Made by a program: the position numbers and the translations under genes
The notes under the pieces: generated by a model
Databases searched by the model: none
What the model saw: the letters and a program-made list of their open reading frames with translations, nothing else
What the model was told of the DNA's origin: nothing
Shown here: in pieces, positions 45,036 through 53,250 of the stretch
Layout of the letters: the number at the start of each line of letters is the position of its first letter
Numbering within the stretch: the first letter of the stretch is position 1
NCBI RefSeq assembly: GCF_019711595.1
Contig: NZ_JAIGNR010000001.1
Coordinates: 992,001 to 1,056,000, forward strand
DNA from: Qipengyuania sphaerica
GTDB lineage: Bacteria > Pseudomonadota > Alphaproteobacteria > Sphingomonadales > Sphingomonadaceae
Reading direction: 5' to 3'
DNA length: 64,000 nucleotides

Positions 45036-46820
45036 TCAATCTGCGAAAGCGGCGTCTTCCAGGTGCAATTCTGCCTGCGGACGGCTGCCCCAATCGTCGA
45101 TCTTCACCCGGCCCGCGAGCCAAAGTTTTCGCCCGCGCGATCCGTAGAGCAGCGCTTGTCCCATCTCGCTATCGGCAGCGCGGAAGGCGATGCCCTTCAA
45201 GCTCTTGCCGTCTTCACCGCTGGCGATGAGGCGGACGTGATCGGTCCCGACTATATCGCATTTGACGAGCCGCACCGGCCCCACTGCAACGCGTGGTCCC
45301 GGCCATCCGACGCCGTAAGGTCCTCCACCGTCGAGCGCCTCGACCAAGTCCGGAGTCAATCCGCCCGGAGCCACGGCGAGATCGAGCAGCATCTCGCGAT
45401 TCTCGCCCGCGCGTGCAACGGCGCTTTCCAGATGCGCGTCGAGCCAGTCGGCGAATGCCTCTAGCTTCCCTTCTTCCACCGTCAGGCCAGCAGCCATGGC
45501 ATGCCCGCCGCCCTTGACCAGCAGGCCTTCCTCGCGCGCCCGAATAATCGCTGCACCGAGATCGACACCGGGAATCGAGCGTCCGGAACCCTTGCCTTCC
45601 CCATTTTCGTCCAGAGCGATGACCAGCGAGGGCTTGCCAGACTTTTCCTTGATGCGCCCGGCAACGATACCGATCACACCCGGATGCCATCCCCTGGCGG
45701 CGACGACATGCACGGCGCGATTGTGCTGGGCAGCAAGCTGTTCTTCCGCTGCCTGCTGCACTTCGGCCTCGATCGCACGGCGTTCTTCATTGAGGGCGGA
45801 AAGCTGCGCTGCAATCTGGCGCGCTTCTTCGGCATTTTCGGTCGTCAGAAGCCGCACACCCAAAGTGGATTCGCCCACACGGCCTCCGGCATTGATGCGC
45901 GGCCCCAGCGCGAAACCAAGATCCGAACAGGCGGGAGCGCGCTTCAACCGGCTGGCATCGATCAGCGCAGCCATGCCGATGTTGTCGCGCCGCGCCATGA
46001 CCTTGAGGCCCTGCGCCACGAAGGCGCGATTCAGTCCATGCAGCGCGGCAACATCCGCCACCGTGCCCAGCGCAACGACATCGAGCAGCGCGAACAGATC
46101 CGGTTCCCTCCGGTCCTCGAAAAAGCCGCGTGCGCGCAACGTCCGTACCAGCGCGATCGCCAGGAGGAATGCGACACCCACTGCGGCCAGATGGCCATGG
46201 GCTGCGGCAAGGTCGTTCTCGTCGAGCCGGTTGGGATTCACCAGGGCGGCAGCACGCGGCAATTCGGGCGAGCATTTGTGATGGTCGACCACGATTACGT
46301 CGACGCCTGCATCGCTCGCCATCGCCAGCGCCTCGTGCGCCATCGCGCCGCAATCGACCGTGACGATCAGGCTCGATCCAGCCTCAGCCAGCTTGACCAG
46401 CGCTTCACCGGAGGGCCCGTAACCTTCGAGCAGGCGGTCAGGGATGTAATAGTCCGCGCCGATCCCGAGATCGCGCAGCAGGCGGATGAGAAGGGCGGAA
46501 CTGGTCGCCCCGTCGACATCGTAGTCGCCATAGATTGTGATCCGTTCGTTTGAGAGGATCGCTTGGGCGATACGGTCGGCGGCGGCATCCATGTCGTTGA
46601 ATTCGGACGGATCTGGCAGGAAATCGCGCAGGGTCGGCGAAAGGTGGCGTTGCAGATCGTCCTGCGCCACGCCGCGTGCGAGCAGCACCTGTCGTACGAT
46701 CACCTCGCCATCGCCGAAGTGCCCCTGGCCAAGGTCCATGTTCCCGCCGCGCCAGCGCCAAGCGCGCCCAGTGAGCGAGTTGGAAACGCCGAATACCTGG
46801 GGGAGGGCAGTGGAGGCCAT
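45036..46820 (-). CDS. recJ: Single-stranded-DNA-specific exonuclease RecJ
   Basis: RecJ degrades single-stranded DNA 5' to 3' in recombination and mismatch or base-excision repair. ATG at 46820 gives 594 residues. The DHH-family motifs are intact: YGDYDVDGATSSALL (about residues 95-110), VDCGAM and VVDHHKC with the DHH triad, then the DHHA1 domain around GGGHAMAAGLTVEEG (about 440-455) and a C-terminal OB-like domain. Confidence 0.95.
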   Translation of the reverse strand: MASTALPQVFGVSNSLTGRAWRWRGGNMDLGQGHFGDGEVIVRQVLLARGVAQDDLQRHLSPTLRDFLPDPSEFNDMDAAADRIAQAILSNERITIYGDYDVDGATSSALLIRLLRDLGIGADYYIPDRLLEGYGPSGEALVKLAEAGSSLIVTVDCGAMAHEALAMASDAGVDVIVVDHHKCSPELPRAAALVNPNRLDENDLAAAHGHLAAVGVAFLLAIALVRTLRARGFFEDRREPDLFALLDVVALGTVADVAALHGLNRAFVAQGLKVMARRDNIGMAALIDASRLKRAPACSDLGFALGPRINAGGRVGESTLGVRLLTTENAEEARQIAAQLSALNEERRAIEAEVQQAAEEQLAAQHNRAVHVVAARGWHPGVIGIVAGRIKEKSGKPSLVIALDENGEGKGSGRSIPGVDLGAAIIRAREEGLLVKGGGHAMAAGLTVEEGKLEAFADWLDAHLESAVARAGENREMLLDLAVAPGGLTPDLVEALDGGGPYGVGWPGPRVAVGPVRLVKCDIVGTDHVRLIASGEDGKSLKGIAFRAADSEMGQALLYGSRGRKLWLAGRVKIDDWGSRPQAELHLEDAAFAD

Positions 46821-46903
46821 GAACCCGCATCTACCAACCAGCACCTCTCACCCGCAAGCGCTGGGACGTTGACAATAGACAGTTGCAGTCCGAGGCATGG
46901 CAT

Positions 46904-47389
46904 ATGGGTGACAAATATCTCCTGATCATCTGGCATAGCCGCACAGGCAGCTGCGAAGCGCTCGCCGATGCGGCGTTCCATGGAGCAGGCAATCATGCGC
47001 GGATCACGCGCGCGTGCGATGTGGAGCCCAAGCATTTGCTCGATGCGTCGGGATATCTCTTCGTCTGCCCCGAAAATCTCGCCAGCATGAGCGGCGAGAT
47101 GAAAGAGATGTTCGACCGCTGTTATTATCCCGTGCTCTCGAAGCTGGGTGGACGACCCTATGCCACGATCATCGCTGCGGGCACCGATGGCCTCTGGGCG
47201 CAGCGACAGCTCGACAGGATCGCTACCGGCTGGCGTCTTAAGCGCGTGTCCGAACCATGGATAGTCGATACGGGTGCGCAGACCGAATCCGAAATCCTCG
47301 AGCGAAAAACCATGATCGGGGCCGATCTCGAGAAAGCGCGCGAACTCGGACAGGGGCTCGCCACGGGTATTGCGCAAGGCATTTTCTGA
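46904..47389 (+). CDS. Flavodoxin/NADPH-dependent FMN reductase-like protein
   Basis: ATG at 46904 with GAGG 9 nt upstream gives about 161 residues. The first strand and phosphate loop read LLIIWHSRTGSCEALADAA, the flavodoxin-type FMN-binding pattern, and AGTDGLWAQRQLDRI fits the second flavin contact region. It is divergent from recJ. Its redox partner is unknown. Confidence 0.82.
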   Translation: MGDKYLLIIWHSRTGSCEALADAAFHGAGNHARITRACDVEPKHLLDASGYLFVCPENLASMSGEMKEMFDRCYYPVLSKLGGRPYATIIAAGTDGLWAQRQLDRIATGWRLKRVSEPWIVDTGAQTESEILERKTMIGADLEKARELGQGLATGIAQGIF

Positions 47390-47504
47390 AAGCGCCGTTA
47401 ACCCCGAAACGGATGTAACGGCAAATTGAAGACTCGACGAATGCGCGCCATGCGGTCAAGGTTTGCGACAAGGGACTGTTTTCTTGGGGGGACTGGCAGG
47501 TTCG

Positions 47505-48299
47505 ATGCCGCATGTTCGGGCTAATTCAAGCGAAAAGGGTAAGGTCGCGGCTGGCGTGTACCTGCTATTCTCGCCCGGCAAGAGGCCCGACAGGGACGCG
47601 GTCCTGTCTGCTATTCCCGACATGCCGCTCGCTTCGGTCAGCCATGATCCTGCAATTATCGATACCGGGTCCGAGAGCGGGGCTGCCCGCAAGGGGCGTT
47701 GGCTTGAGCTTTTGCTTTCGGGCATGACGTTCGACCTACTCGGCCTTGAACCGGGACCATCCATCGAAGTGCCCGAAATTGCCCACCGCGTGGGCTGTGA
47801 TGCCGGTTTCGACCCGGAAGCAAGCGATGCGCTGGTCCTCCTTCCCGGACCGCACCTTGCAGACGGTGCGGACAGCTTGCCGATCGTGCGCGCCATGCTC
47901 GACCTTGCTTGCGGCCTCTCGCGCCGGCTGGACGAGGTTCAGACGGTCTGCTGGAGCCCCGCACGCGCGGCGGTAGCAATGCCGATGTTCTGTCAAAGCG
48001 TCGAGCAATGGCTGGGCGGCGGCGTGTTCCCGGCACTCGGACTTGCAGGCTTTGCGACCGACGGCGAGGAACGTCTGACGAGCGAGGGGCTGGCGCACTT
48101 CGTCGGACAGGAGATCGTGATCGGCCGGGATCTGTCGCGTGACCGCTTGTCCGCGACCAAGCTGGCTGCGCGGCTGATCCACGAGATCGTGGGGACTGGC
48201 AAGGTCGATGCTCCGCGCGAGTTCGTGTCCGACGAGGGGATTACACTGAGGCTGTCCCCTGCCGCAGACGGTACGACCATCGAGGTCTCGCGCATGTAG
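47505..48299 (+). CDS. Protein of unknown function upstream of an AHH nuclease
   Basis: From ATG 47505 the product is about 264 residues; an earlier TTG at 47463 is possible. It is soluble with alternating short strands and helices and no signal peptide. A C-terminal segment (LAHFVGQEIVIGRDLSRDR onwards) has the feel of the DUF4261 type of domain, but that is weak. The stop is 11 nt before the start of the AHH-type nuclease gene, so the two form a likely pair; an immunity or regulatory role would be a guess. Confidence 0.6.
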   Translation: MPHVRANSSEKGKVAAGVYLLFSPGKRPDRDAVLSAIPDMPLASVSHDPAIIDTGSESGAARKGRWLELLLSGMTFDLLGLEPGPSIEVPEIAHRVGCDAGFDPEASDALVLLPGPHLADGADSLPIVRAMLDLACGLSRRLDEVQTVCWSPARAAVAMPMFCQSVEQWLGGGVFPALGLAGFATDGEERLTSEGLAHFVGQEIVIGRDLSRDRLSATKLAARLIHEIVGTGKVDAPREFVSDEGITLRLSPAADGTTIEVSRM

Positions 48300-48310
48300 C
48301 TGCGGGTTGG

Positions 48311-48832
48311 ATGGGGGGCGCAATCGGACATCAGGGGCGGGGGAGCCTATCCTTTCGCGCGGTCAACTGCCGCGGCCATGCCGGTTATGATCCGGGCCTC
48401 CAGCGCCACCACCTCCTGCCCCGCCAATTGCTTTCGACGCACTGCTTTGGCTCGTTGTTCGAGTGCGTCGGACAGAGCGCGGTCGGCTTCGATGACTTTC
48501 GCAGGAATGGTATCCTCCTGCCGGCGCGCGACGAAGCGGTGTGGCGGACGCTCCTGCCGCTCCACCGTGAGCCGCACCGCGATTACAATTCGATGGTGAT
48601 CGATCGGGTGGGGCGGATCGAACGCGCATGGGCGCGGCGACGGATGCGCAATCCGGAGCTGGCGCGAGAGGATGCCCTCCTGCGGCTCGGCCTGTTGCAG
48701 AACGCGCTGCGCAAGCGCCTGCTCGACCAGTCGCGGCCGCTGTTGCTAAACCGCCGCGATCCGGTGGCTGCGAAGCCAGACTTCACCCTGCTCGACGCGA
48801 TGGCCGAGGCGCTGTGGAGTGCAGCGGCCTAG
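48311..48832 (+). CDS. AHH-type HNH/ENDO VII superfamily nuclease
   Basis: The 173-residue protein shows the AHH nuclease pattern: His33-His34-Leu-Leu-Pro (QRHHLLPRQLL), then GFDDFRRNGILLP (about 59-71) and PLHREPHRDYN (His85, His89, Asn93), the spacing of the metal and catalytic His residues in this family. The C-terminal half (about 95-173) is a charged helical region. AHH domains are mostly known as toxin modules at the C-terminus of polymorphic toxins; here it stands alone without a secretion domain. It is paired with the unknown gene 11 nt upstream, and its stop overlaps the stop of the convergent nitronate monooxygenase gene. Confidence 0.78.
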   Translation: MGGAIGHQGRGSLSFRAVNCRGHAGYDPGLQRHHLLPRQLLSTHCFGSLFECVGQSAVGFDDFRRNGILLPARDEAVWRTLLPLHREPHRDYNSMVIDRVGRIERAWARRRMRNPELAREDALLRLGLLQNALRKRLLDQSRPLLLNRRDPVAAKPDFTLLDAMAEALWSAAA

Positions 48833-49797
48833 GCGGTGGCCCGGTCCAGCGCTTCCTTTGCGGCGACATATTCGCTTTCCAGCCGCGCGACCATGTCTTC
48901 GACCGGGCCGACGCTCTTGACCGTGCCGATCCCCTGGCCCGAACCCCAGATGTCCTTCCACGCCTTGGCCTTGGTATTGCCGCCGCTGCCGAAGTTCATC
49001 TTGCTCGGATCGCTCGTGGGAAGATCGTCGGGATCGAGCCCCGCGTTCTCGATGCTCGAGCGCAGGTAGTTGCCGTGGACGCCGGTGAACAAGTTCGAAT
49101 AGACGATCCCATCTGCGCTGCCCTCCACGATGCCCTGCTTGTAGCCATCGACCGCATTGGCCTCCTCGGTCGCGATCCAGGGCGAGCCGATATAGGCGAA
49201 GTCCGCCCCCAGCGCCTGCGCCGCAAGGATCGAGCGGCCGTGCGCAATCGAGCCCGAAAGCGCAACCAGCCCGTCGAACCATTCGCGAATTTCCTGCATC
49301 AGCGCGAAGGGGCTCAAGGTACCTGCATGGCCGCCGGCGCCCGCCGCAACCGGAATGAGGCCGTCCGCACCCTTTTCGATCGCCTTGCGGGCGAAGCGGT
49401 TGTTGATGACATCGTGCATGGTGATGCCGCCCCAGCCGCGGACCGCGTTGAAGATCTCCTCGCGCGCGCCGAGCGAAGTTATGACCAGCGGCACCTGCCA
49501 TTTCGCGCAGGTTGCCATGTCCGCTTCAATCCGGTCGTTCGAACGGTGGACGATCTGGTTAACTGCGAAGGGGGCAGCGGGCCGGTCGGGATTGTCGCGA
49601 TTGTGCGCGGCCAGTTCCTCGGTGATCTGGTGGAGCCATTCGTCGAGCTGGCTTTGGGGCCGGGCGTTCAAAGCCGGGAAGCTGCCGACGATGCCCGCCT
49701 TGCACTGCGCGATGACCAGTTCGGGCCCTGACACGATGAACAGCGGCGATCCGATTACGGGGATGCGCAGCTTGTCGAAGGGGGCGGGCAGGGTCAT
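48829..49797 (-). CDS. Nitronate monooxygenase (2-nitropropane dioxygenase family)
   Basis: This FMN-dependent TIM-barrel enzyme oxidises propionate-3-nitronate and related alkyl nitronates to aldehydes, and is used as a detoxifier. ATG at 49797 gives 322 residues. Hallmarks include VIGSPLFIVSGPELV near the N-terminus, AAGAGGHAGTLSPFALMQEI with the flavin phosphate-binding glycines and the conserved catalytic-region His (about residue 155), and GADFAYIGSPWIATEEANA. It converges on the AHH gene and follows the TIM-barrel hydrolase gene on the same strand (80 nt gap). Confidence 0.9.
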   Translation of the reverse strand: MTLPAPFDKLRIPVIGSPLFIVSGPELVIAQCKAGIVGSFPALNARPQSQLDEWLHQITEELAAHNRDNPDRPAAPFAVNQIVHRSNDRIEADMATCAKWQVPLVITSLGAREEIFNAVRGWGGITMHDVINNRFARKAIEKGADGLIPVAAGAGGHAGTLSPFALMQEIREWFDGLVALSGSIAHGRSILAAQALGADFAYIGSPWIATEEANAVDGYKQGIVEGSADGIVYSNLFTGVHGNYLRSSIENAGLDPDDLPTSDPSKMNFGSGGNTKAKAWKDIWGSGQGIGTVKSVGPVEDMVARLESEYVAAKEALDRATA

Positions 49798-49877
49798 GCG
49801 GTCAGGCTCCTCGTCTTGTGTTGGCGCAGGGCGTATGGCGCTGCGGCGCACTTGTCCACGGTGACGTTACGTAAACG

Positions 49878-50939
49878 TCAAGCGTCCTCCAGCAGGTGCT
49901 CGATCCCGTAAACCCGTGCCGCAGTGCCCGCAAAGAGCGCACGCTTCTCGTCTTCGGAGTGGCCGCGCGCCAGCAGCTTGAAGGCATTCCACAACACATC
50001 GTAGCTCGCGCCCCAGCGATCGACCGGATAGTTCGATTCGAACATCGCCCGGTCCGCCCCGAAGGCCTCGATGCAGGTCTCGATATAGGGCCGCCACAGC
50101 CCCGCCAAATGCTCGGAGGAGTGCCCTTTCATCGGTCCGTCTTCGGGCAGGCCACAGAAGGCCATGGCGAGCCCGCCCAGCTTCACCTGTACATTGGGAC
50201 ATTCGGCAATCGCATGGATGGAACGCCGCCAGCGATCGAAGTTCTCGTGCAGCTTGCCCCGATAGCTGGCGATATTGAGCGGGGTTCCGCAATGGTCGAG
50301 CACGATGGTCTGGTCGGGGAAGGCGCGCGCGAGGTCGAGCAGGTCGCCCAGTTGCGGTTCGAGCAGCCAGGCATCGAAGGTCAGGTCATGCTCGGCATAG
50401 GAGGCAAAGCCCGCGCGGAAGGCATCGGAGGCGTAGAGGCCTTGCGGTGTGTGGAACGGAGGGCCGAGCACGTCGGGATCGGCATCCCATGCGGCTGCGT
50501 GGCGGATGCCGCGGAAACGCCCGTTGCCTGCTGCGATCAGCGCTTCGATCACCGGCTTCACCTTGTCGCCCAATGTCAGGTCGGCATGGCCCACAATGGC
50601 GGCGCAGGGGCGGTAATTGCCATAGAGCCCGCTCGCACCCTGTGCCGCAACGCCGTTCACGAACTCGACTTCGCCCACGCTTTTCAGCGCATCGCCGCGG
50701 CTTGCATCGTAGAATGCGCCGCATTCCATGAAGACGGTGCCGACCACATTGTGCCCGCCTTCCAATCCGCCGCGCGTATCCTGCTGGAGCTCGTCGAAGG
50801 TGTAATAGGCCGCGCCTGCAATCGCTTCGATGAAGTCATGCCGCGGTTCGGGGAATGCGGGGACGAGCGGGCGCAGGTCCCACAGGTGATGGTGCGGATC
50901 GATGATGGGCAGGTCGGGATCGATGATCGCTTCGCTCAT
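49878..50939 (-). CDS. Amidohydrolase-2 family TIM-barrel metal-dependent hydrolase
   Basis: The 353-residue protein begins with the metal-binding DPHHHLWDL (about residues 14-22) and has VLDHCGTP (about 217-224) and a late FESNYPVDRWG motif, as in the amidohydrolase-2 family of lactonases and decarboxylases. The substrate is unknown. The duplicated GGACCGTGTTCCA element lies 33 nt before its start, in the same orientation as ahead of the M20 hydrolase gene. Confidence 0.88.
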   Translation of the reverse strand: MSEAIIDPDLPIIDPHHHLWDLRPLVPAFPEPRHDFIEAIAGAAYYTFDELQQDTRGGLEGGHNVVGTVFMECGAFYDASRGDALKSVGEVEFVNGVAAQGASGLYGNYRPCAAIVGHADLTLGDKVKPVIEALIAAGNGRFRGIRHAAAWDADPDVLGPPFHTPQGLYASDAFRAGFASYAEHDLTFDAWLLEPQLGDLLDLARAFPDQTIVLDHCGTPLNIASYRGKLHENFDRWRRSIHAIAECPNVQVKLGGLAMAFCGLPEDGPMKGHSSEHLAGLWRPYIETCIEAFGADRAMFESNYPVDRWGASYDVLWNAFKLLARGHSEDEKRALFAGTAARVYGIEHLLEDA

Positions 50940-50972
50940 GTCGCGGCTCCTCTAAAGGCCAGTCCTACAGGC

Positions 50973-50994
50973 TGGAACACTTGGAACACGGTCC
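50973..50994 (-). promoter_or_regulatory. Direct-repeat element GGACCGTGTTCCA-N2-TGTTCCA (copy 2)
   Basis: Read on the minus strand, the element matches copy 1 (8336-8357) at all 20 fixed positions and differs only in the 2 nt between the TGTTCCA repeats. It points toward the TIM-barrel hydrolase gene with a 33-nt gap to the ATG. Both flanks also end in a CTG a few bases downstream. Confidence 0.55.
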
Positions 50995-51260
50995 AGGGCA
51001 AAAAGCAAAAGGGTTAGTCCGGGCAGCAGTTTTTGGCGGGGTTCGAGGGAGCGGGCGAGGTGCATCTGTCCACCATATCAGGGCCTGTGAAATTAGAAAA
51101 AGAGCTCGTGATGATGCTCCTCCGGCCCGCTCCGGCAGAATTCCGAATTGTTCCAAATCGCGGGAAGGGGGCGTTTAACTTTCCTTCGTAATCAGGCCGC
51201 GAGCCGACCGGCAAAGTGCTGGTTTCGTGCCGGAATTCCACCACCCGGAGGGTCATGATA
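50995..51260. other. Intergenic region between divergent hydrolase and secreted-protein genes
   Basis: The full gap between the divergent starts is 321 bp (50940-51260) including repeat copy 2. The rest is visibly less GC-rich than the neighbouring genes, with an A-rich patch around 51090-51105. A single TGTTCCA half-site lies near 51150. No convincing -35/-10 pair, hairpin or small gene is seen. GGAGG at 51247-51251 is the ribosome-binding site of the secreted-protein gene. Confidence 0.6.
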
Positions 51261-52673
51261 ATGAAAAAATTCGTCTCAGGCGCGGTAATCGCCTCGCTCC
51301 TCGCAACCACTGCTGCCTCTCCTGCCCAGGCGCAGGAGGATAACGTTCCCTTCAAGGTTGCCGGCAGTATCGCCAGCAGCATCGGCGGTGCGATCGCCGG
51401 TGAGGTGGTCAGCCTGATCTTCGGTTCGATCTTCGACACCGCGCAGCCAAATGCCGTTACCAAGGAGGAGATCGAGGCCATCGTTACCAAGGGGTTCGAT
51501 GACGCGGCGGTGGCCGACATCCAGACAGCAGCCTACTCGCTGAACGACAAGTACAGGCTTTACAGCTGGCAAGACCCCTTCGCGACGACATCGGTCGGCA
51601 TTCCCGAGCTGCTGAGTGCGGCCAGCGATGTCACTGGCGCGGCGCGCGGGCGGGTCAACGAACACGTGGCATCGGTTGCCATCCCGGCCTACGTAAGCGC
51701 GGAAACGCTCAAACTGTCGTTGCTTGCCGAAGCCACTCGCCTCGATAAGACGGACACCAGCGTCTATGAACGTGCATCCACCGATTATCTCGAACCGACG
51801 GTGGCCGTTCACAATCTCGCGTTCGAAGCGTTGACCGCATTGCGGTTCATGGAACAGTTCATCTCGACCGACTGGTCAGATCTCGACAATGCCAAGGACG
51901 GCTGCCTCTACAAGGATGCCGAGACACCCTGGATCGTTGACGGGAAGACGATGTGGAACAAATCAACCGAGGGCAGGGATGCCACAGTCGTCTTTTGTAA
52001 GATCTTCAATTACGGCGATCTCGTCTCGACGGAGCTCGATAGCAAGTGGATTGAGAACGGGATGTTCAATGGGGGTTACACACACAATATTTTCCCCAGC
52101 GAGCTGACCGAAGGCACCAAGATCGTCCATCAGTCGGTGAACAACAAATACCAGTTCGCCGTGCGTGTCGGAGACAATCTCAACCCCTACGTCCTGATGC
52201 AGGAAGATAATAAGGAATGGGCGCAGATCGTGCGCAACTTCCACACGCTGACCAAGAACACCGATACGCTCGGCAATCTGGAAGAGGTGATCCTCGGCTG
52301 GACCGACATCGTGATCGCCTATTCGGACAAGTTCGGTCCCAACGCCCCCGGCAATAGCGACAACGACGCATACGACGGCCGCGACATGGCGCTCGAAGCC
52401 TTGCAGATCGCGACCCGCCTGGGTGTCGATCAGGAAGTGTTGACCAAGCGGGCAATGGACGCGGACAACATGATCGTGCCCTACGGCAATTGGTACGAGA
52501 GCATGTCGTCCAGCACCTGGGGGAACCATGACAACAAAACTGGCAGCCTGCGGACCTACACGATCCTGACCCGCTCGACCGAGAACAGCCAGTGCAATAA
52601 CCACCAGGTTGTGCACTATACGCTTGTACGCTGCGTAAAACCGCAGTGGACCTTCCCGAAATTCGTGAAGTAG
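51261..52673 (+). CDS. Secreted protein with endotoxin-like N-terminal helical region (unknown function)
   Basis: ATG at 51261 is chosen because GGAGG sits 9 nt upstream (an ATG at 51255 is too close). The 470-residue protein has a signal peptide (about 1-25). The next 190 residues are helical, with a hydrophobic hairpin-like stretch (GSIASSIGGAIAGEVVSLIF) and IPAYVSAETLKLSLLAEATR, which resembles domain I of Cry delta-endotoxins. Four cysteines (residues about 215, 247, 450 and 460) lie in the remaining part, which I cannot assign. Asn/Asp/Lys use is higher than in neighbours. A lipoprotein gene follows 4 nt downstream. Confidence 0.72.
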   Translation: MKKFVSGAVIASLLATTAASPAQAQEDNVPFKVAGSIASSIGGAIAGEVVSLIFGSIFDTAQPNAVTKEEIEAIVTKGFDDAAVADIQTAAYSLNDKYRLYSWQDPFATTSVGIPELLSAASDVTGAARGRVNEHVASVAIPAYVSAETLKLSLLAEATRLDKTDTSVYERASTDYLEPTVAVHNLAFEALTALRFMEQFISTDWSDLDNAKDGCLYKDAETPWIVDGKTMWNKSTEGRDATVVFCKIFNYGDLVSTELDSKWIENGMFNGGYTHNIFPSELTEGTKIVHQSVNNKYQFAVRVGDNLNPYVLMQEDNKEWAQIVRNFHTLTKNTDTLGNLEEVILGWTDIVIAYSDKFGPNAPGNSDNDAYDGRDMALEALQIATRLGVDQEVLTKRAMDADNMIVPYGNWYESMSSSTWGNHDNKTGSLRTYTILTRSTENSQCNNHQVVHYTLVRCVKPQWTFPKFVK

Positions 52674-52677
52674 GCCG

Positions 52678-53217
52678 ATGACTTTCCGCATCATCAGCAT
52701 GGCAGCCCTCTCGGTCACCCTCGGCGCCTGCGCCTCGGTGGCCGACGAGCCTGCGCCGCATGTCATCCCGATCGCAGCCGAGCATGTGATTTCGACCACC
52801 GCGTCGCTGTCCAACACGCTCGTGCTCGACCGGCAGACGCAGTTCGTCACCTGCACGGCGCCGCCGCCCGATGCCAGCTTCTCGCAAGGGGAGCAGGCCT
52901 CGGTCTCGGCCATCATCACGGGCAGCAACGACCAGGCGAACCTGGGCGAGGATTCGGAAGAGACAGGCCTTACCGGCCGTTCTCCCGCTCTCCTGCTGGC
53001 GCGCGAGATGTTCTTCCGCGCCTGCGAATTCAGCCGCAACTACCAGCTGTCGAAGGACGAGGCGCTCCAGGTCTATCTGAAGACCATGGACGCCACGACC
53101 AGCAGCTTTGCAGTCGAGAACGGCGGCAATGGCGGTTATTCGCAGGCAGAGCAGGTCGTCAATCCCGCGCCGCAGGAATTCGGTGCGGAAGACGGCGGGC
53201 AGGGCGGCCCCAACTGA
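52678..53217 (+). CDS. Lipoprotein partner of the endotoxin-like secreted protein
   Basis: The 179-residue product has a lipoprotein signal with lipobox VTLGAC (lipidated Cys about 18). The mature part is about 160 residues, with a conserved-looking helical segment (SPALLLAREMFFRACEFSRNYQLSKDEALQVY, in two parts) and a Gly/Asn/Gln-rich low-complexity tail. No family is recognised. It begins 4 nt after the secreted-protein gene, so both are translated from one mRNA and may act together at the outer membrane. Confidence 0.75.
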   Translation: MTFRIISMAALSVTLGACASVADEPAPHVIPIAAEHVISTTASLSNTLVLDRQTQFVTCTAPPPDASFSQGEQASVSAIITGSNDQANLGEDSEETGLTGRSPALLLAREMFFRACEFSRNYQLSKDEALQVYLKTMDATTSSFAVENGGNGGYSQAEQVVNPAPQEFGAEDGGQGGPN

Positions 53218-53250
53218 TCGCGTGAAACAGGGGCCGAGTCGGCATGCCGC

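Noticed and set aside
48347..48577. 76-codon minus-strand frame with a helical-looking product
   Set aside because: I first took it as a possible gene, but the plus strand encodes the AHH nuclease motifs across the same bases and the minus frame lacks a ribosome-binding site.
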